Assembly: GCA_008330645.1 (NCBI GenBank)
Contig: VLTN01000006.1
Location: forward strand, 248,001-312,000
Source of the DNA: Cafeteria roenbergensis
Taxonomy: Eukaryota; Sar; Bigyra; Bicosoecida; Cafeteriaceae
Length of the DNA stretch: 64,000 bases
Reading direction: 5' to 3'
The notes under the pieces are model-generated. The model was not told the DNA's origin. It did no database searches and saw nothing but the letters and a program-made list of their open reading frames with translations. Below, in pieces: positions 42,766 through 54,039 of this stretch (the first letter of the stretch is position 1; every line of letters begins with the position of its first letter). The position numbers and the translations under genes were made by a program.

Positions 42766-45394
42766 AGATGAAGGGAGGAGAGCGAAAAAGAATCTCTGAT
42801 GTACTGTTTGCTAGGATGCAGGGAATGTTGGATTCCGCACCGAGCGAGCACGCTCCCTGCGTTTCACCCACTGCTACAAGCGAGAGCAGCAGTAGCCAGC
42901 TCCCGGAAGAGCAACGCGTCCCGTCCCCAGGCGAGCAGCTTGAATTCCTTGCCGAGCTGAGAAGTTGGGCTGCCGGGTGGAACGGCGCCACGCTCGCAGT
43001 GAGACTGAGTGCCGACAGCCCCCCCTCCCCCTCCCGGTCAGCGCGCCCTGCAGCTCGCTTGGCACTTGGCACGGCTTTCCCAGTGCCAGTGCGTTGCCCT
43101 TCAGCGCTGACGATGCCCGGCGCATGTGCCAGCCAAGGATGCTTGAGGTGCGTGGAAGCGGGGCTGGGATGTGGCAGCTGCGAACCTACTCTGGCGAGAT
43201 ACCGAGACAACAACAGGACTTGCCAGTCATCTTTGCATGCGTGCCAAGGAGTCGTACCAACTAAGCCCGCCGACGACGGCGCCCAAACCTCAAAGACGTT
43301 GGCCATTCGAGGGACAGGTTGGTGCTTTGGCACGCTTGCAGGTCAGTCAGCCGAGCGCTGTCTGCCCCATTGTGAGAAGAGAGGCATTACCAGCCAAATT
43401 GATTGTCGGAGCCAGTCTGTTTTTGCCCCCGTGACGTTGTGGATGCGACCTCAGCGCACTCCTCTCGCAAGCAAGTCGGCGAGATACCGCTCAGCAAGCC
43501 AGATTCAGAGTCGTACAGCAGTCTGCTTGAGGAGCCTCGTCTCGCCCGGCGGAGAAACCCAAGCCAGACTGTGTTGCAAGTGCAATGCATCGCACTCCTG
43601 TGAATGTTCGCGTGTATTTGTGACTTTGTCTGAGACCGAACCTATAAGAGTCACACGTACATGTTCTCGAGAGAAGGGGAGCTTGCCGTTGTCTGGTGGT
43701 TCTGGACTTTGCGCTGGCAAATGGACAGAAAGTGAGGGTTGTGCGCAACAATATTTGCACCTATCTGGGTGATCTGAACCGTGGTGAGGGGGGTGACCCA
43801 GTTTCCGGCAGAGCTGTGTCTTGCTTCCGTGTTCGAAACGGAGCGTGATCAACTCTGTCGCAATCTCGAAGTGAATGCACACTCTCTGTGCTTTAGAATC
43901 GTGGCAATGGTGTATGAACAACAATCACACACTTGAGTATTGTTCAAGAGCAAAGTACGATACTTGGCAAAGGATCAAGGTCCTGGTAAAAGAAGGAACT
44001 ATTGCAAGTATGACCCGTTTGCATGTTCGACCCGAGTGGTACCTGCCACAACAATGACTCGAAGTGGGATGCGCTTCTGCCGTACAAGCTGTGCTTACTG
44101 AGTGGGAAGACGTAATGCGATGACACTGTCCTCCTTGGAAGCTGTGCATTGCGTTGTCCAGGTGCCACACCTGACCTCAGCAGGTGTCTTTGTCGACGTA
44201 ACATTAGAACCTGCTTCCGTTTCGATAGTCAAGACCTGACGTGAAAAGCAACGCCTTCTAAATTGGCTGGCACTTGAGTCTCGACTGAAGCTGAGCGTCG
44301 AAACACCGCAGGCGCTGTACTGCAGCACTCGTGAAGCAGAGACTCTAGCAGCACTAGCGATGCCTGATGCGCACCCGCAGTGCTCCACTTGGCCTCCGAT
44401 TCATCGGCAGCCTCGCCATCCACGAGGAAAGAATCGTCAGAAATCCCACGCAGCGTGATTTTGTCCGTGCTCTTGAGTTTTTGCTCTTTCCGACGAAGCG
44501 CTTGCGACGCGAGTGGCGTCAATGAAGGCGCTGTTCCTTGGACACCCAGCGTCTGAATTCAAGTGCTCCTGCAGTAGCGCTCCGAATTGTTCGTGAGAGT
44601 TTGTCGACAGTCAACCCAGTAGGCAATCGTCAGGCCCCCTTTCCATTGTTGCCAGCTCAAGAACACAGCACTGCCATGGAGTCCCATAGCCAGCACCTGT
44701 TTCAGCCCCATTTTCTACTGATGGTTGGCTATGGCTTCAGTAGTGGTGTCTTCTCGCCAGTTCTTGCTAAGACCACGTTCCAGTATTCGCCCGAACCAGA
44801 CTAGCAAAGATCCGCATGTCGATGACAATGACTTGCTTCATCATCCAGAAAGACCCATGTTCGCTGCCGTGAAGCATACACACGCAAACCTGCTCGTACC
44901 ACCATGCCTCATCGCCTGCGATCACTCCACCTGCCAAGTTTGTTGCCGGCCCCCTCTTTCACACAGTCGGTCGTATTTTCTCCGGGCCTGGAGCTCGTTG
45001 TATGCGGCCTTTCGGGCGTCCCGAGGGTCCAGTGCTGTGTTCTCGTTTGCGTCCTCGCTGGAGCTGCTTGGTCACAAACCTGTGTGCCTGGGCTCACTTT
45101 GGGTGCGAGGGAGGGCTCCACACCCGTCGTTCGCGACGATATTCGCAACGCACTTGCCAACTTCTCGTTTCGATATCGACACAAGCAAGCTTGCCTCTCT
45201 GCATTCCAGCCCGCTGCCACAAGGCCGCACAAGTTGGCCCCTTGTTCTGTCGCTATTTCTGCTTGGGCAGCCTCAGACGCAGTGCCGTCCCTGGCCAGCG
45301 ATGCCCAGGGGCGGCCCCTGCTTCCGGTCCACGCAGAGCTTTGAGCTTGGGGCGACGCGACCCGTCAGCGCTCCGGCGCCGTGGCTCTCAGCAT
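42766..45394. other. Gene-poor, lower-GC stretch
   Basis: About 2.6 kb with only short open frames on either strand, none with a recognisable domain. From about 43390 to 45230 the base composition is close to balanced, in contrast to the strongly GC-rich genes on both sides. No inverted ends or tRNA-like features were found apart from the tRNA at its left edge. Confidence 0.6.
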
Positions 45395-45479
45395 CATCAT
45401 TTGGGGGGGGGGGGCGGGGGCGAAACTCTCGTGTCACAAGACCTCACGCACGATTCACAGCCTCATCCGAACCAACCCA
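45395..45479 (-). mobile_element. LINE 3'-tail fragment, minus orientation
   Basis: The G-run plus the stretch GTGTCACAAGACCTCACGCA to about 45479 matches the reverse complement of the shared 3' tail of the LINE copies at 45477-46111 and 54040-55388 (G-run, then CACTCAATTCACAGACTCAC). It is joined head-to-head to the LINE copy that follows, with CCCAGC shared at the junction. Confidence 0.65.
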
Positions 45480-46111
45480 GCCGGGGTCCAGCGAGGCCGC
45501 GCGCAAGCGACCGGACCTGCGGGTGCACGTCGACTTCGAGACCACCCGTCTCGTCGACGTGCAGATCACCTCGGCGGTGAGCAAGTCCTACGTGACGCAG
45601 GGCCTGCAGAGCATGGACGCCTTTCTCGAGCGCCGTGAGAAGGACAAGATGGGGGAGTACAAGAAGAGCTCAGCTACAAAGGACAACATGAGCTCCATTG
45701 TGCCCTTCGTCGTCACGACCACGGGACGCATGGGACCGGCGGCCTTCGCCTTCCTCAAGAAGGTGGCGGACACGGCCTTTGGTGACCGGCCGAGGGAGCG
45801 TGCGCGCTGGGCCTTTCGCTGGCTATCGAGGCTGAACGAGGTCATCGCCAAGGGACTGGCGACCCAGCTGATCGGGCAGACGCAGTACCTGCGACAGCAG
45901 GTGGAGCGTTTGCGGTGAGCAGGGGTGGTTGAGTGGCGACTCGTGGCGGTGTGATGGAAGTGATTTGGGACTTGGGACTTGTGATTGCGGGTTTGGCGCG
46001 GTTTGTGATTCATCGGTGATGGAGTTGCTGGATTGGTGATTGGTGAGTCTGTGAATTGAGTGTGTGGTATGGTGACGCGAGTTTTCGACCCCCCCCAACG
46101 ATGTTCATTCA
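45477..46111 (+). mobile_element. 5'-truncated LINE, copy A (C-terminal endonuclease domain and 3' UTR)
   Basis: The coding part reads KRPDLRVHVDFETTRLVDVQ and continues to FLKKVADTAFG and YLRQQVERLR, stop near 45916. It is the end of a restriction-enzyme-like endonuclease domain (RPD ... VDV) as found after the reverse transcriptase in R2/NeSL-type LINEs. The 3' UTR has a TGG/GACTTG-rich stretch and a C-run, and ends AACGATGTTCATTCA at 46111, the last base shared with copy B. The frame is open over this piece. The reverse transcriptase is absent. Confidence 0.8.
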
Positions 46112-49100
46112 CGCATCAGCTCGAATCGGAGGCGTTACCGGACAGCAGGAGGATGCCCCCCATAAAGCCAAGCGGCGGCGACGGTGCCATCGTTGGTTGC
46201 ACTCGGCTCGTTGGAGCACACCGGCAATGTAATCGCAGCCGCACAGATCCAACGCTACCTTGCCAGTCTGCGATATCCATTGCCCAACCGATACACAGAG
46301 CCATTGTCCTGGCAAGACAGCTTGCAGCACATATGATGCTTTGCAAACACTCAATGCCAGCACAGCCATGAGCGCGGACTCACCAAGCTCTGGGCTTCCA
46401 CTTCTACACCGCGGGCTACCAGCACCTCCACAGTTTCTTCGTAAGTGTTCATCACTGCCACCATCAGTGCCGTATGGCCATACTGCGACGCCACGTGCCC
46501 TCAGCGACCACAGCCCCTCACAACATGCGACGGGCGCCACCTCCCGCCAGCCAGCCAGCTGTCCACGCCTGCCTTGACGCAGTCCCGATTGCTATCGCAG
46601 TCCACGGTGCGCCCACTCCACGCACGCTCTGTCCGCCCCCAAAACGGCATCCTTGTCGCCGAACTCACGCGGTTCTTGGCCTCCATGTCAGCGCCCCAGT
46701 CCAGCAGCAGCTCAACAGTGTTCCTGTGACGCCCCCCTGCCACGTCCATCAAATCCGCGTAGCTTCGCTGCGTTACCACGTGGTCTCAACGTCTGCTGCC
46801 CTCCTTGTGGCATGCAACGGGCGTCGCCTGCCGCCAGCCAGCCAGCGGTCCTAAACTGTCATGACGCAGCCCGATCGCCATCGCAGCCCACGGCCCGCCC
46901 ACATCACGCACGCTCTGTCCGAACCCGAAGCGGCATTCTCCTCGCCTGACTCACGCAGTCCTCGGCCTCCTCGTCGGCGCTCCAGCCCAGCTGCGTCTCC
47001 ACACCCTCTCTGTGACGACCCTCTGCCGCAGTCATCAGCGCCGTGCAGCCACCCTGCGGCAACACGTGCCCTCAGCGACCACAGGCCCCTCTCACAGCAT
47101 GCGACGGGCGCCGCCTCCCGCCAGCCGCCCAGCGGCTTTCAGCACGCATTGATGCAGCCCTGATCACCATCGTAGTCGACGACCCGCTCACTGCACGCAC
47201 GCTCTGTCCACCACCGAAGCGACATCGTCCTCGCCGAACTCACCCGATCCTTGGCCTCCACGTCGGCGCCCCTTTCTAGCAGCAGCTCAACAGTTTCTCT
47301 GTGACGACCCCCTGCCGCATCGATGAGTGCTGTGTCGCCATCCTGCGGCACCACGTGCCCTCAACGACCACAGTCCTCGCGACATGAGACGGGCGCCGCC
47401 TCCCGCTTGCCGCACGGCGGCTTAGAGCCTGCCATGTCGCAGCCCTGAGAGCGATCGCGGATCGGGGCCCGCCTGCTTCACCCATGCGCCGCCCGCCCCC
47501 AAACTGCATCCTTGTCGCCGAACTTACTTCGGCCTTGGCCTCCAAGTCGGCACCTCGATCCAGCAGCAGCTCAACAGTGTCCCTGTGTCCATGCCGCGCC
47601 GCAACTATCAGTGCCGTGTAGCCAAACTGCGACGCCATGTGCCTTCAACGACCACAGCCCCCTTCACGGAATGCGGCGAGCGCTACCTCCCGCTCACTAT
47701 CCAGCGGCACCCAGCCCGACATGTCACCGTCGTCATTGCGGTTTGCGGCCTTTCGGCTTTACCCACGCGCTGTCGGCCCCCAAAGCGGCATCCTTGTCGC
47801 TGAACTCACCTGGCCCTTGGTCTCCAAGTCGGCACCACGGTCAAGCAGCAGCTCAACGGTGTCCCTGTGGCCACCTTGTGCCGCAGCTATCAGTGCTGTG
47901 TCGCCAAACTGCGACGCCATGTGCCCTCAACGACCACAGCCCCCTTCACGGAATGCGGCGAGCGCTACCTCCCGCTCACTATCCAGCGGCACCCAGCCCG
48001 ACATGTCACCGTCGTCATTGCGGTTTGCGGCCTTTCGGCTTTACCCACGCGCTGTCGGCCCCCAAAGCGGCATCCTTGTCGCTGAACTCACCCGGTCCTT
48101 GGCCCCCACGTCGGCGCCCCGATCCAGCAGCCACTCAACGGTGTCGCTGTGACCACGTGCTGCAGCAACTGCGAGCAAACTGACGCCATCCTGCGGTGCC
48201 ACGCACTCTCAACAATCACAGCCCCCCTCGTGTCACGCGACCAGGACCACCTCCTGTGCACCGCCCGGCGGCACTCATCATGCCGTGCCTCTGCTTCCGT
48301 CGCCTTCGCGATTCGCGACCCGCCCGCTTCACCCGCGCGCAGTCCACTCTTGAAACGGCATCCTCCTTGCCCAACTCACGCAGTCCTTGGCCTCCAGGCC
48401 GATGTCTCGTTCCAGCAGCAGCTCCACATTTTCATTGTGACCACCTGCTGCCGCCTTCATCAGCGCTGTGCTGCCATCCTGCGGCGCCACGTGCCCTCAG
48501 CGACCACAGGCCCTCCTCGCTACATGAGACAGGCGCCACCTCCTGTAAGCCACCCTGGGACATTCTGCCCGACGTGTCACCGTCGCCGTCGTCATCGCGG
48601 TTTGCGGCCCATCCGCTTCGCCCGCAAGCTGTCGGCCCCGAAGCGGCATCCTTGTCGCCGAACTCACCCGGTCCTTGGCCTCCACGTCGGCGCCCCGGTC
48701 CAGCAGCAGCACAACAGTGTCCCTGTGTCCACGCCATGCCGCCATGATCAGTGCCGTGTAGCCATGCTGCGATGCCAGGTGCTGTCAACCATCATGGCCT
48801 CCCTCGCGGCATGACATGGGCACCACCTCTCGCTCGCAGCCTGCCGGCCGCCAGCCAGCCATGCCGCTGCGCTGATCGTCATTGCAGTCCACGGGCCGCC
48901 CCTGAAGCGGAATCCTCGTCGCCGAACTCACCCAGTCCTTGGCCTCCATGTCAGCGTCCTTGTCCAGCAGCAGCTCAACAATGTGCCTCTGACCACGTGC
49001 TGCCGCCCTCATCAGCGTCGTGAAGCCATTCTGCGATACCACGCGCCCTCAACGATCAAAGCCTCCCCATCGCGTCATAAGATGGGCGCGACCTCCCGCT

Positions 49101-52100
49101 CGCCGCTCGGCGGCGTCAAGCCTGCCATGACGCAGCCCCGATCGCAAATCGCAGTCCACGGACTGCCCACTCCAGCCGCGCGCAGCCCACCCCCCAAACG
49201 GCATTCTCCCTGCCCGACTCACCCGGTCCTTACCGTCCACATCGGCGCCCCTGTCAAGCAGCAGCTGAACAGTGTCCTTGTGGTCACCTCGTACCGCATT
49301 GCTCAGTGCCGTGTTGCCATACTGCAGCGCCACGTGCCCTCAACGATTGCAGCCGCCTCTCATTGCGTCACGAGACGGGCGCCACCTCCTGCTCACCGCC
49401 CAACGGCGTCCAGCCTGCCATGTCGCAGCCCTGAGAACCATCGCTGTTCCTGGCCCGCCCGCTTCACTCGCGCGCGGCCCGCCCCGAAACGTCATTCTCC
49501 TCGCCGAGCTCACTTCGTCCTTGGCCTGCACGTTGGCGCCCCGATCCAGCAGCAGCTCAACCGTGTCTGTGTGGCCACCTGCTGCTGCAGTGATTAGCGA
49601 CGTGTTGCCATACTGCGGCGCCAAGTGCCATCAACGATCGAAGCCCACTCTCATCGCGGAATGCGACGGGCGTCACTTCCCGCTCGCCGCCAGGTGGCAC
49701 TCAGCCTGCCAAGTCACAGTCCTGATAGCCATTGCGGCTTGCGGCCCGCCTGCTTCACCCGCGCGTGGTCCGCCCCCGAAGCGGCATCCTCCTCGCCGAG
49801 CTCACCCAGTCTGTATGGTCAACTCGGACGCCCAGGTCCAGCAGCAATTCAACCATGTCTCTGTGGCCGCCTTCTGCCGCCTCCTTCATCACGATGGAAC
49901 TTGCCTGCGATGCCAAATTCCCTCAACGATCACAGGCTCTCTCACAGCTTGCGACGGGCGCCGCCTCCCGCTCGCCGACCTGCGGCCCCGTGCCTGCCAT
50001 GCCACCGTCCCGATCGCCAGGCGCAGTTCACGGCCCGCGTGCTGCACCCGCGCGTGGCCTGTCCCCGAAGCGGCATCCTCCGAGCCCGACTCACGCGGTC
50101 CTTAGCGTCCAAGGAGGCGCCACGGTCCAGAAGTAGCGCAGCCGTAGCCCTGTGGCCACCTGCTGCCGCCTTCATCAGCGCCGTGTTGCCATACTGCGGC
50201 GCCACGTGCCCTCAACGACCACAGCCTCTCCATCGCGGCATGAGACGGGCGCCACCTCCCGCTCGCCGCACGCCGGCTTAGAGCCTGCCATGTCGCAGCC
50301 CTGGGAGCCATCGCGGTTTGCGGCCCGCCTGCTTCGCCCGCACGTGGACCACCCCCGAAGCGGCATCCTCCGAGCCCGACTCACGCGGTCCTTAGCGTCC
50401 AAGGAGGCGCCACGGTCCAGAAGTAGCGCAGCCGTAGCCCTGTGGCCACCTGCTGCCGCCTTCATCAGCGCCGTGTTGCCATACTGCGGCGCCACGTGCC
50501 CTCAACGACCACAGCCTCTCCATCGCGGCATGAGACGGGCGCCACCTCCCGCTCGCCGCACGCCGGCTTAGAGCCTGCCATGTCGCAGCCCTGAGAGCCA
50601 TCGCGGTTTGCGGCCCGCCTGCTTTGCCTGCGCGCGACCCGCCCCCGAAGCGTCATCATCCTCGCCGAACTTACTTCGGCCTTGGCCTGCACGTCGGCGC
50701 CCCAGTCCAGCAGCAGCGCAGCCGTGGCCCTGTGGCCACCTGCTGCCGCCTTCATCAGCGCCGTGTTGCCCATCTGCGTCGCCACGCACCCTCAACGACC
50801 ACAGCCTCCCCCTCGCGGCATGAGACGGGCGCGACCTCCCGCTCGCTGCCCGGCGGCTTAGAGCCTGCCATGTCGCAGCCCTGGGAGCCATCGCGGTTTG
50901 CGGCCCGCCTGCTTTGCCAGCGCGCGACCCGCCCCCGAAGCGGCATCCTTGTCGCCGAATTTACTTCGGCCTTGGCCTGCACGTCGGCGCCCCAGTCCAG
51001 CAGCAGCTCCACAGTGTCCCTGTGGCCACCTCGTGCCGCATTGGTCAGCGCTGTGTTGCCAGTCTGCGCCGACACGTGCCCTCAACGACCACAGCCCCCC
51101 CAGCCTCGCGGCATGAGACGGGCGCCACCTCCCGCTCGCCGGCCCGCGGCGTTGAGCCTGCCATGCCACAGCCTCGATCGCAATGCACGGCCCACGGACT
51201 GCCAACTTCACCCACGAGCGGCCCAGCCGCGAATCGTCGTCCACACCCAACTCACCCTGTCCTTGGCCTGCACGTCGGCGCCTCTGTCAAGAAGCAGCTC
51301 CACAATGTCCCTGTGGCCACCTGCTGCCGCCTCCAACAGCGCCGTGTTGCCATACTGCAGCACCAAGTGCCCTCAACGACCACAGCTGCCTCTCATTGCG
51401 TCGTAAGATGGGCGCCGCCTCCCGCTCGCCGACCGGTGGCGTCCAGCCTGCCATGTCGCAGCCCTGGGAGCCATCGCGGTTTGCGGCCCGCCTGCTTCGC
51501 CCGCACGTGGACCACCCCCGAAGCGGCATCCTCCGAGCCCGACTCACGCGGTCCTTAGCGTCCAAGGAGGCGCCACGGTCCAGCAGCAGCGCAGCCGTGG
51601 CCCTGTGGCCACCTGCTGCCGCCTTCATCAGCGCCGTGTTGCCCATCTGCGTCGCCACGCACCCTCAACGACCACAGCCTCCCCCTCGCGGCATGAGACG
51701 GGCGCCACCTCCCGCTCGCCGCACGCCGGCTTAGAGCCTGCCATGTCGCAGCCCTGAGAGCCATCGCGGTTTGCGGCCCGCCTGCTTTGCCTGCGCGCGA
51801 CCCGCCCCCGAAGCGGCATCATCCTCGCCGAACTTACTTCGGCCTTGGCCTGCACGTCGGCGCCTCTGTCAAGAAGCAGCTCCACAGTGTCCCTGTGGCC
51901 ACCTGCTGCCGCCTTCATCAGTGCCGTGTTGCCATACTGCGGCGCCACGTGCCCTCAACGACCACAGCCCCCCCAGCCTCGCGGCATGAGACGGGCGCGA
52001 CCTCCCGCTCGCCGCACGCCGGCTTAGAGCCTGCCATGTCGCAGCCCTGAGAGCCATCGCGGTTTGCGGCCCGCCTGCTTTGCCTGCGCGCGACCCGCCC

Positions 52101-52913
52101 CCGAAGCGGCATCATCCTCGCCGAACTTACTTCGGCCTTGGCCTGCACGTCGGCGCCTCTGTCAAGAAGCAGCTCCACAGTGTCCCTGTGGCCACCTGCT
52201 GCCGCCTTCATCAGTGCCGTGTTGCCATCCTGCGGCGCCACATGCCCTCAACGATCGAAGCCTCCCCGTTGCGGCATGAGACGGGCGCCACCTCCCGCTC
52301 GCCGCACGGCGGCTTAGAGCCTGCCATGTCGCAGCCCTGAGAGCCATCGCGGTTTGCGGCCCGCCTGCTTTGCCTGCGCGCGACCCGCCCCCGAAGCGGC
52401 ATCATCCTCGCCGAACTTACTTCGGCCTTGGCCTGCACGTCGGCGCCTCTGTCAAGAAGCAGCTCCACAGTGTCCCTGTGGCCACCTGCTGCCGCCTTCA
52501 TCAGTGCCGTGTTGCCATCCTGCGGCGCCACATGCCCTCAACGATCGAAGCCTCCCCGTTGCGGCATGAGACGGGCGCGACCTCCCGCTCGCCGACCGGC
52601 AGCTTCCAGCACGACATGCCTTCGCGCCTGTAGGCGCCGCTTCCCGGGCTGCCCCGCACGTTTTCCAGCGCGGACCGTGGCACAACCGCGCAACCGGTGA
52701 TAGAATTGCAACGTGCTGGTTTTGTTGCGCCCGGTGCCCTCGGCAGCGAGGGGGAAGCATGTCACCTGTCCCAGCGCTCACGTCCGCGTCACTTTTCCAG
52801 TCCACCGGCGCGCCCGCATCGAGCAGCCTGCTAGCTTCGGCAGTGTTCCCGGCCTTCGCAAGCTCCAAAAGCGTGTTGCCCAATGCCTTTACCCTCATAG
52901 CAGGGGAGGCCAT
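46109..52913 (-). CDS. 24-exon ankyrin-repeat protein, one repeat per exon, 822 aa
   Basis: First exon 52782-52913 (MASPAMRVKALGNTLLELAK; 44 codons). Then 22 exons of exactly 99 nt, each one 33-residue ankyrin repeat such as GNTALMKAAAGGHRDTVELL. Their left edges are 52421, 52131, 51838, 51548, 51256, 50965, 50675, 50385, 50095, 49806, 49514, 49223, 48932, 48668, 48380, 48092, 47810, 47528, 47244, 46955, 46669 and 46384 (each +98). The last exon, 46109-46267, ends in RAECNQRWHRRRRLALWGAS. Every intron is phase 0, 116-262 nt (mostly 183-194), with donors GTAAGT or GTGAGT and acceptors CGCAG or similar. Repeats from 50.0 to 52.6 kb are nearly identical in exon and intron; those near the 3' end are diverged. 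There is no signal peptide, membrane helix or second domain. Likely a cytosolic protein-binding scaffold; the partner is unknown. The stop codon coincides with the last bases of LINE copy A. Confidence 0.88.
50000..52620 (-). repeat. Homogenised ~290-bp exon-intron tandem array
   Basis: At least nine consecutive units of 290-293 bp, near-identical across both the 99-nt exon and the ~191-nt intron. This is the younger, 5' half of the ankyrin gene. Older units to about 46.4 kb keep the same period but have diverged. Confidence 0.88.
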
Positions 52914-54039
52914 GTCGTCGGACGCTCCTGGTGGCGGGCAAGCGCAGTTTGGGAGCTGTGGACCGGCCAGGCATTTTCGCGGAGCCCGAAGGACACAGCG
53001 ATCGTTCAACTTTGGGTTGAATGACTTGGGGTTCAGAGTTCGAAGAGGCTCTCAACTTGCGCATGCTTCCCAGCCAGCCGCGCCGCGGGCCGGCAAGCGA
53101 GATGCGACATGTTGGCCGCGGCGAGCGAGGCCTCTGTGGCACGCCAAAGCCTCTCAATCTCATTTTGTGTTGAACGTTGCTGGATGTGATGGAAACCTGG
53201 AGCTGCTGTCCGGTCGAGTTGAGCGGCCGACGCCCTCAGACACTGCTGACCTACGTGGGCGTTGAGAGGACGCGCGCGGGTGGAAATCTGATGCTGACTT
53301 GAAAGGCTCAAGTTCGGCGAGGCGGAAGTCACACGGGGTGGTACAAGGGACGGGAGGGAGTGGTCACGCGCTTGAATCGAGCGCGCACACACCACACGGG
53401 GCTGCTGACCTGTGTGGGCGTTGAGAGGCCGCTCGATGGTGAAGGACTGGTGTTGACCTAAAAGGCTTAAGTTCGGCGCGGCCGGGACCGCACGGGGTCG
53501 CCCGAGGGACGGGAGGGAGGGCTCAAACGATCGAATCGTTCGGTAACCGGTTGGGTTCGTATTTGTCCGCAGACGTAGATTCCACCCCGACAAAACAGAC
53601 GAGCCATCTGGCATCGTCCCGACACTCTCCTGGGCGACGCGGCTTCCCCACAGCGTGTTGGGGGTGCCCCCGGCGTGACTCAGAGAGTCCCGAGCTCTAG
53701 TCTACCCGCCTGCGTCGGCGGCCAAGACAAGCAGCTCGCTGGCAAGGCGCGCGCAGCGTGCGCTTCGCTTTGCCCGCCGTGCCGTGCGAACGCTCGCGCA
53801 GCACCCCAGGGCCCGTTGCGGTTGGCTTTGAGGTTGTGTGAGAGCAAAGCCGCATTCGTGACCCGCCTGCCCATCCCGCGGCAGGCTGGGAGGTGGCTTG
53901 CGAGGTTTCAGTGCCCCTGTGGGTGCAGTCTCCGAGCAAGGCACTGCCACTCCCAGCCCGCTGGCGCCGGACACCTAACAGGTGCCCATTTGGCCACTGC
54001 TGGATACATGATCACCATTCCCTACGATCACACGCACCA
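52914..54039. other. Upstream of the ankyrin gene; no gene seen
   Basis: About 1.1 kb. It presumably contains the ankyrin promoter near 52914-53050. It also holds a two-unit tandem repeat at 53250-53540. No coding frame with a recognisable product. Confidence 0.5.
53250..53540. repeat. Two ~150-bp tandem repeat units, related inverted copy at 55100-55215
   Basis: Both units begin GACCT(A/G)(C/T)GTGGGCGTTGAGAGG and share GGCT(C/T)AAGTTCGGCG and GGGACGGGAGGGAG. The reverse complement of the second unit's end (CCCTCCCGTCCCTCGGGCGACC) recurs at about 55155-55185, inside the insertion in LINE copy B. Dispersed repeat family of unknown type. Confidence 0.7.

Noticed and set aside
42766-45394. A decayed viral or virus-like insertion in the low-GC island
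   Set aside because: I see no capsid, polymerase, integrase or terminal repeat; low GC alone is not enough.
46268-52781. Many separate short ankyrin genes of 60-120 residues
   Set aside because: Each open frame runs into a donor site after exactly 33 residues, and all introns share phase 0, so one spliced gene explains them.
46100-53000. A CRISPR array, suggested by the regular spacing at 46.4-52.6 kb
   Set aside because: The ~290-bp period, coding repeats and splice sites fit exon-intron units. Repeats are too long, spacers are homologous to each other, and the genome is eukaryotic.
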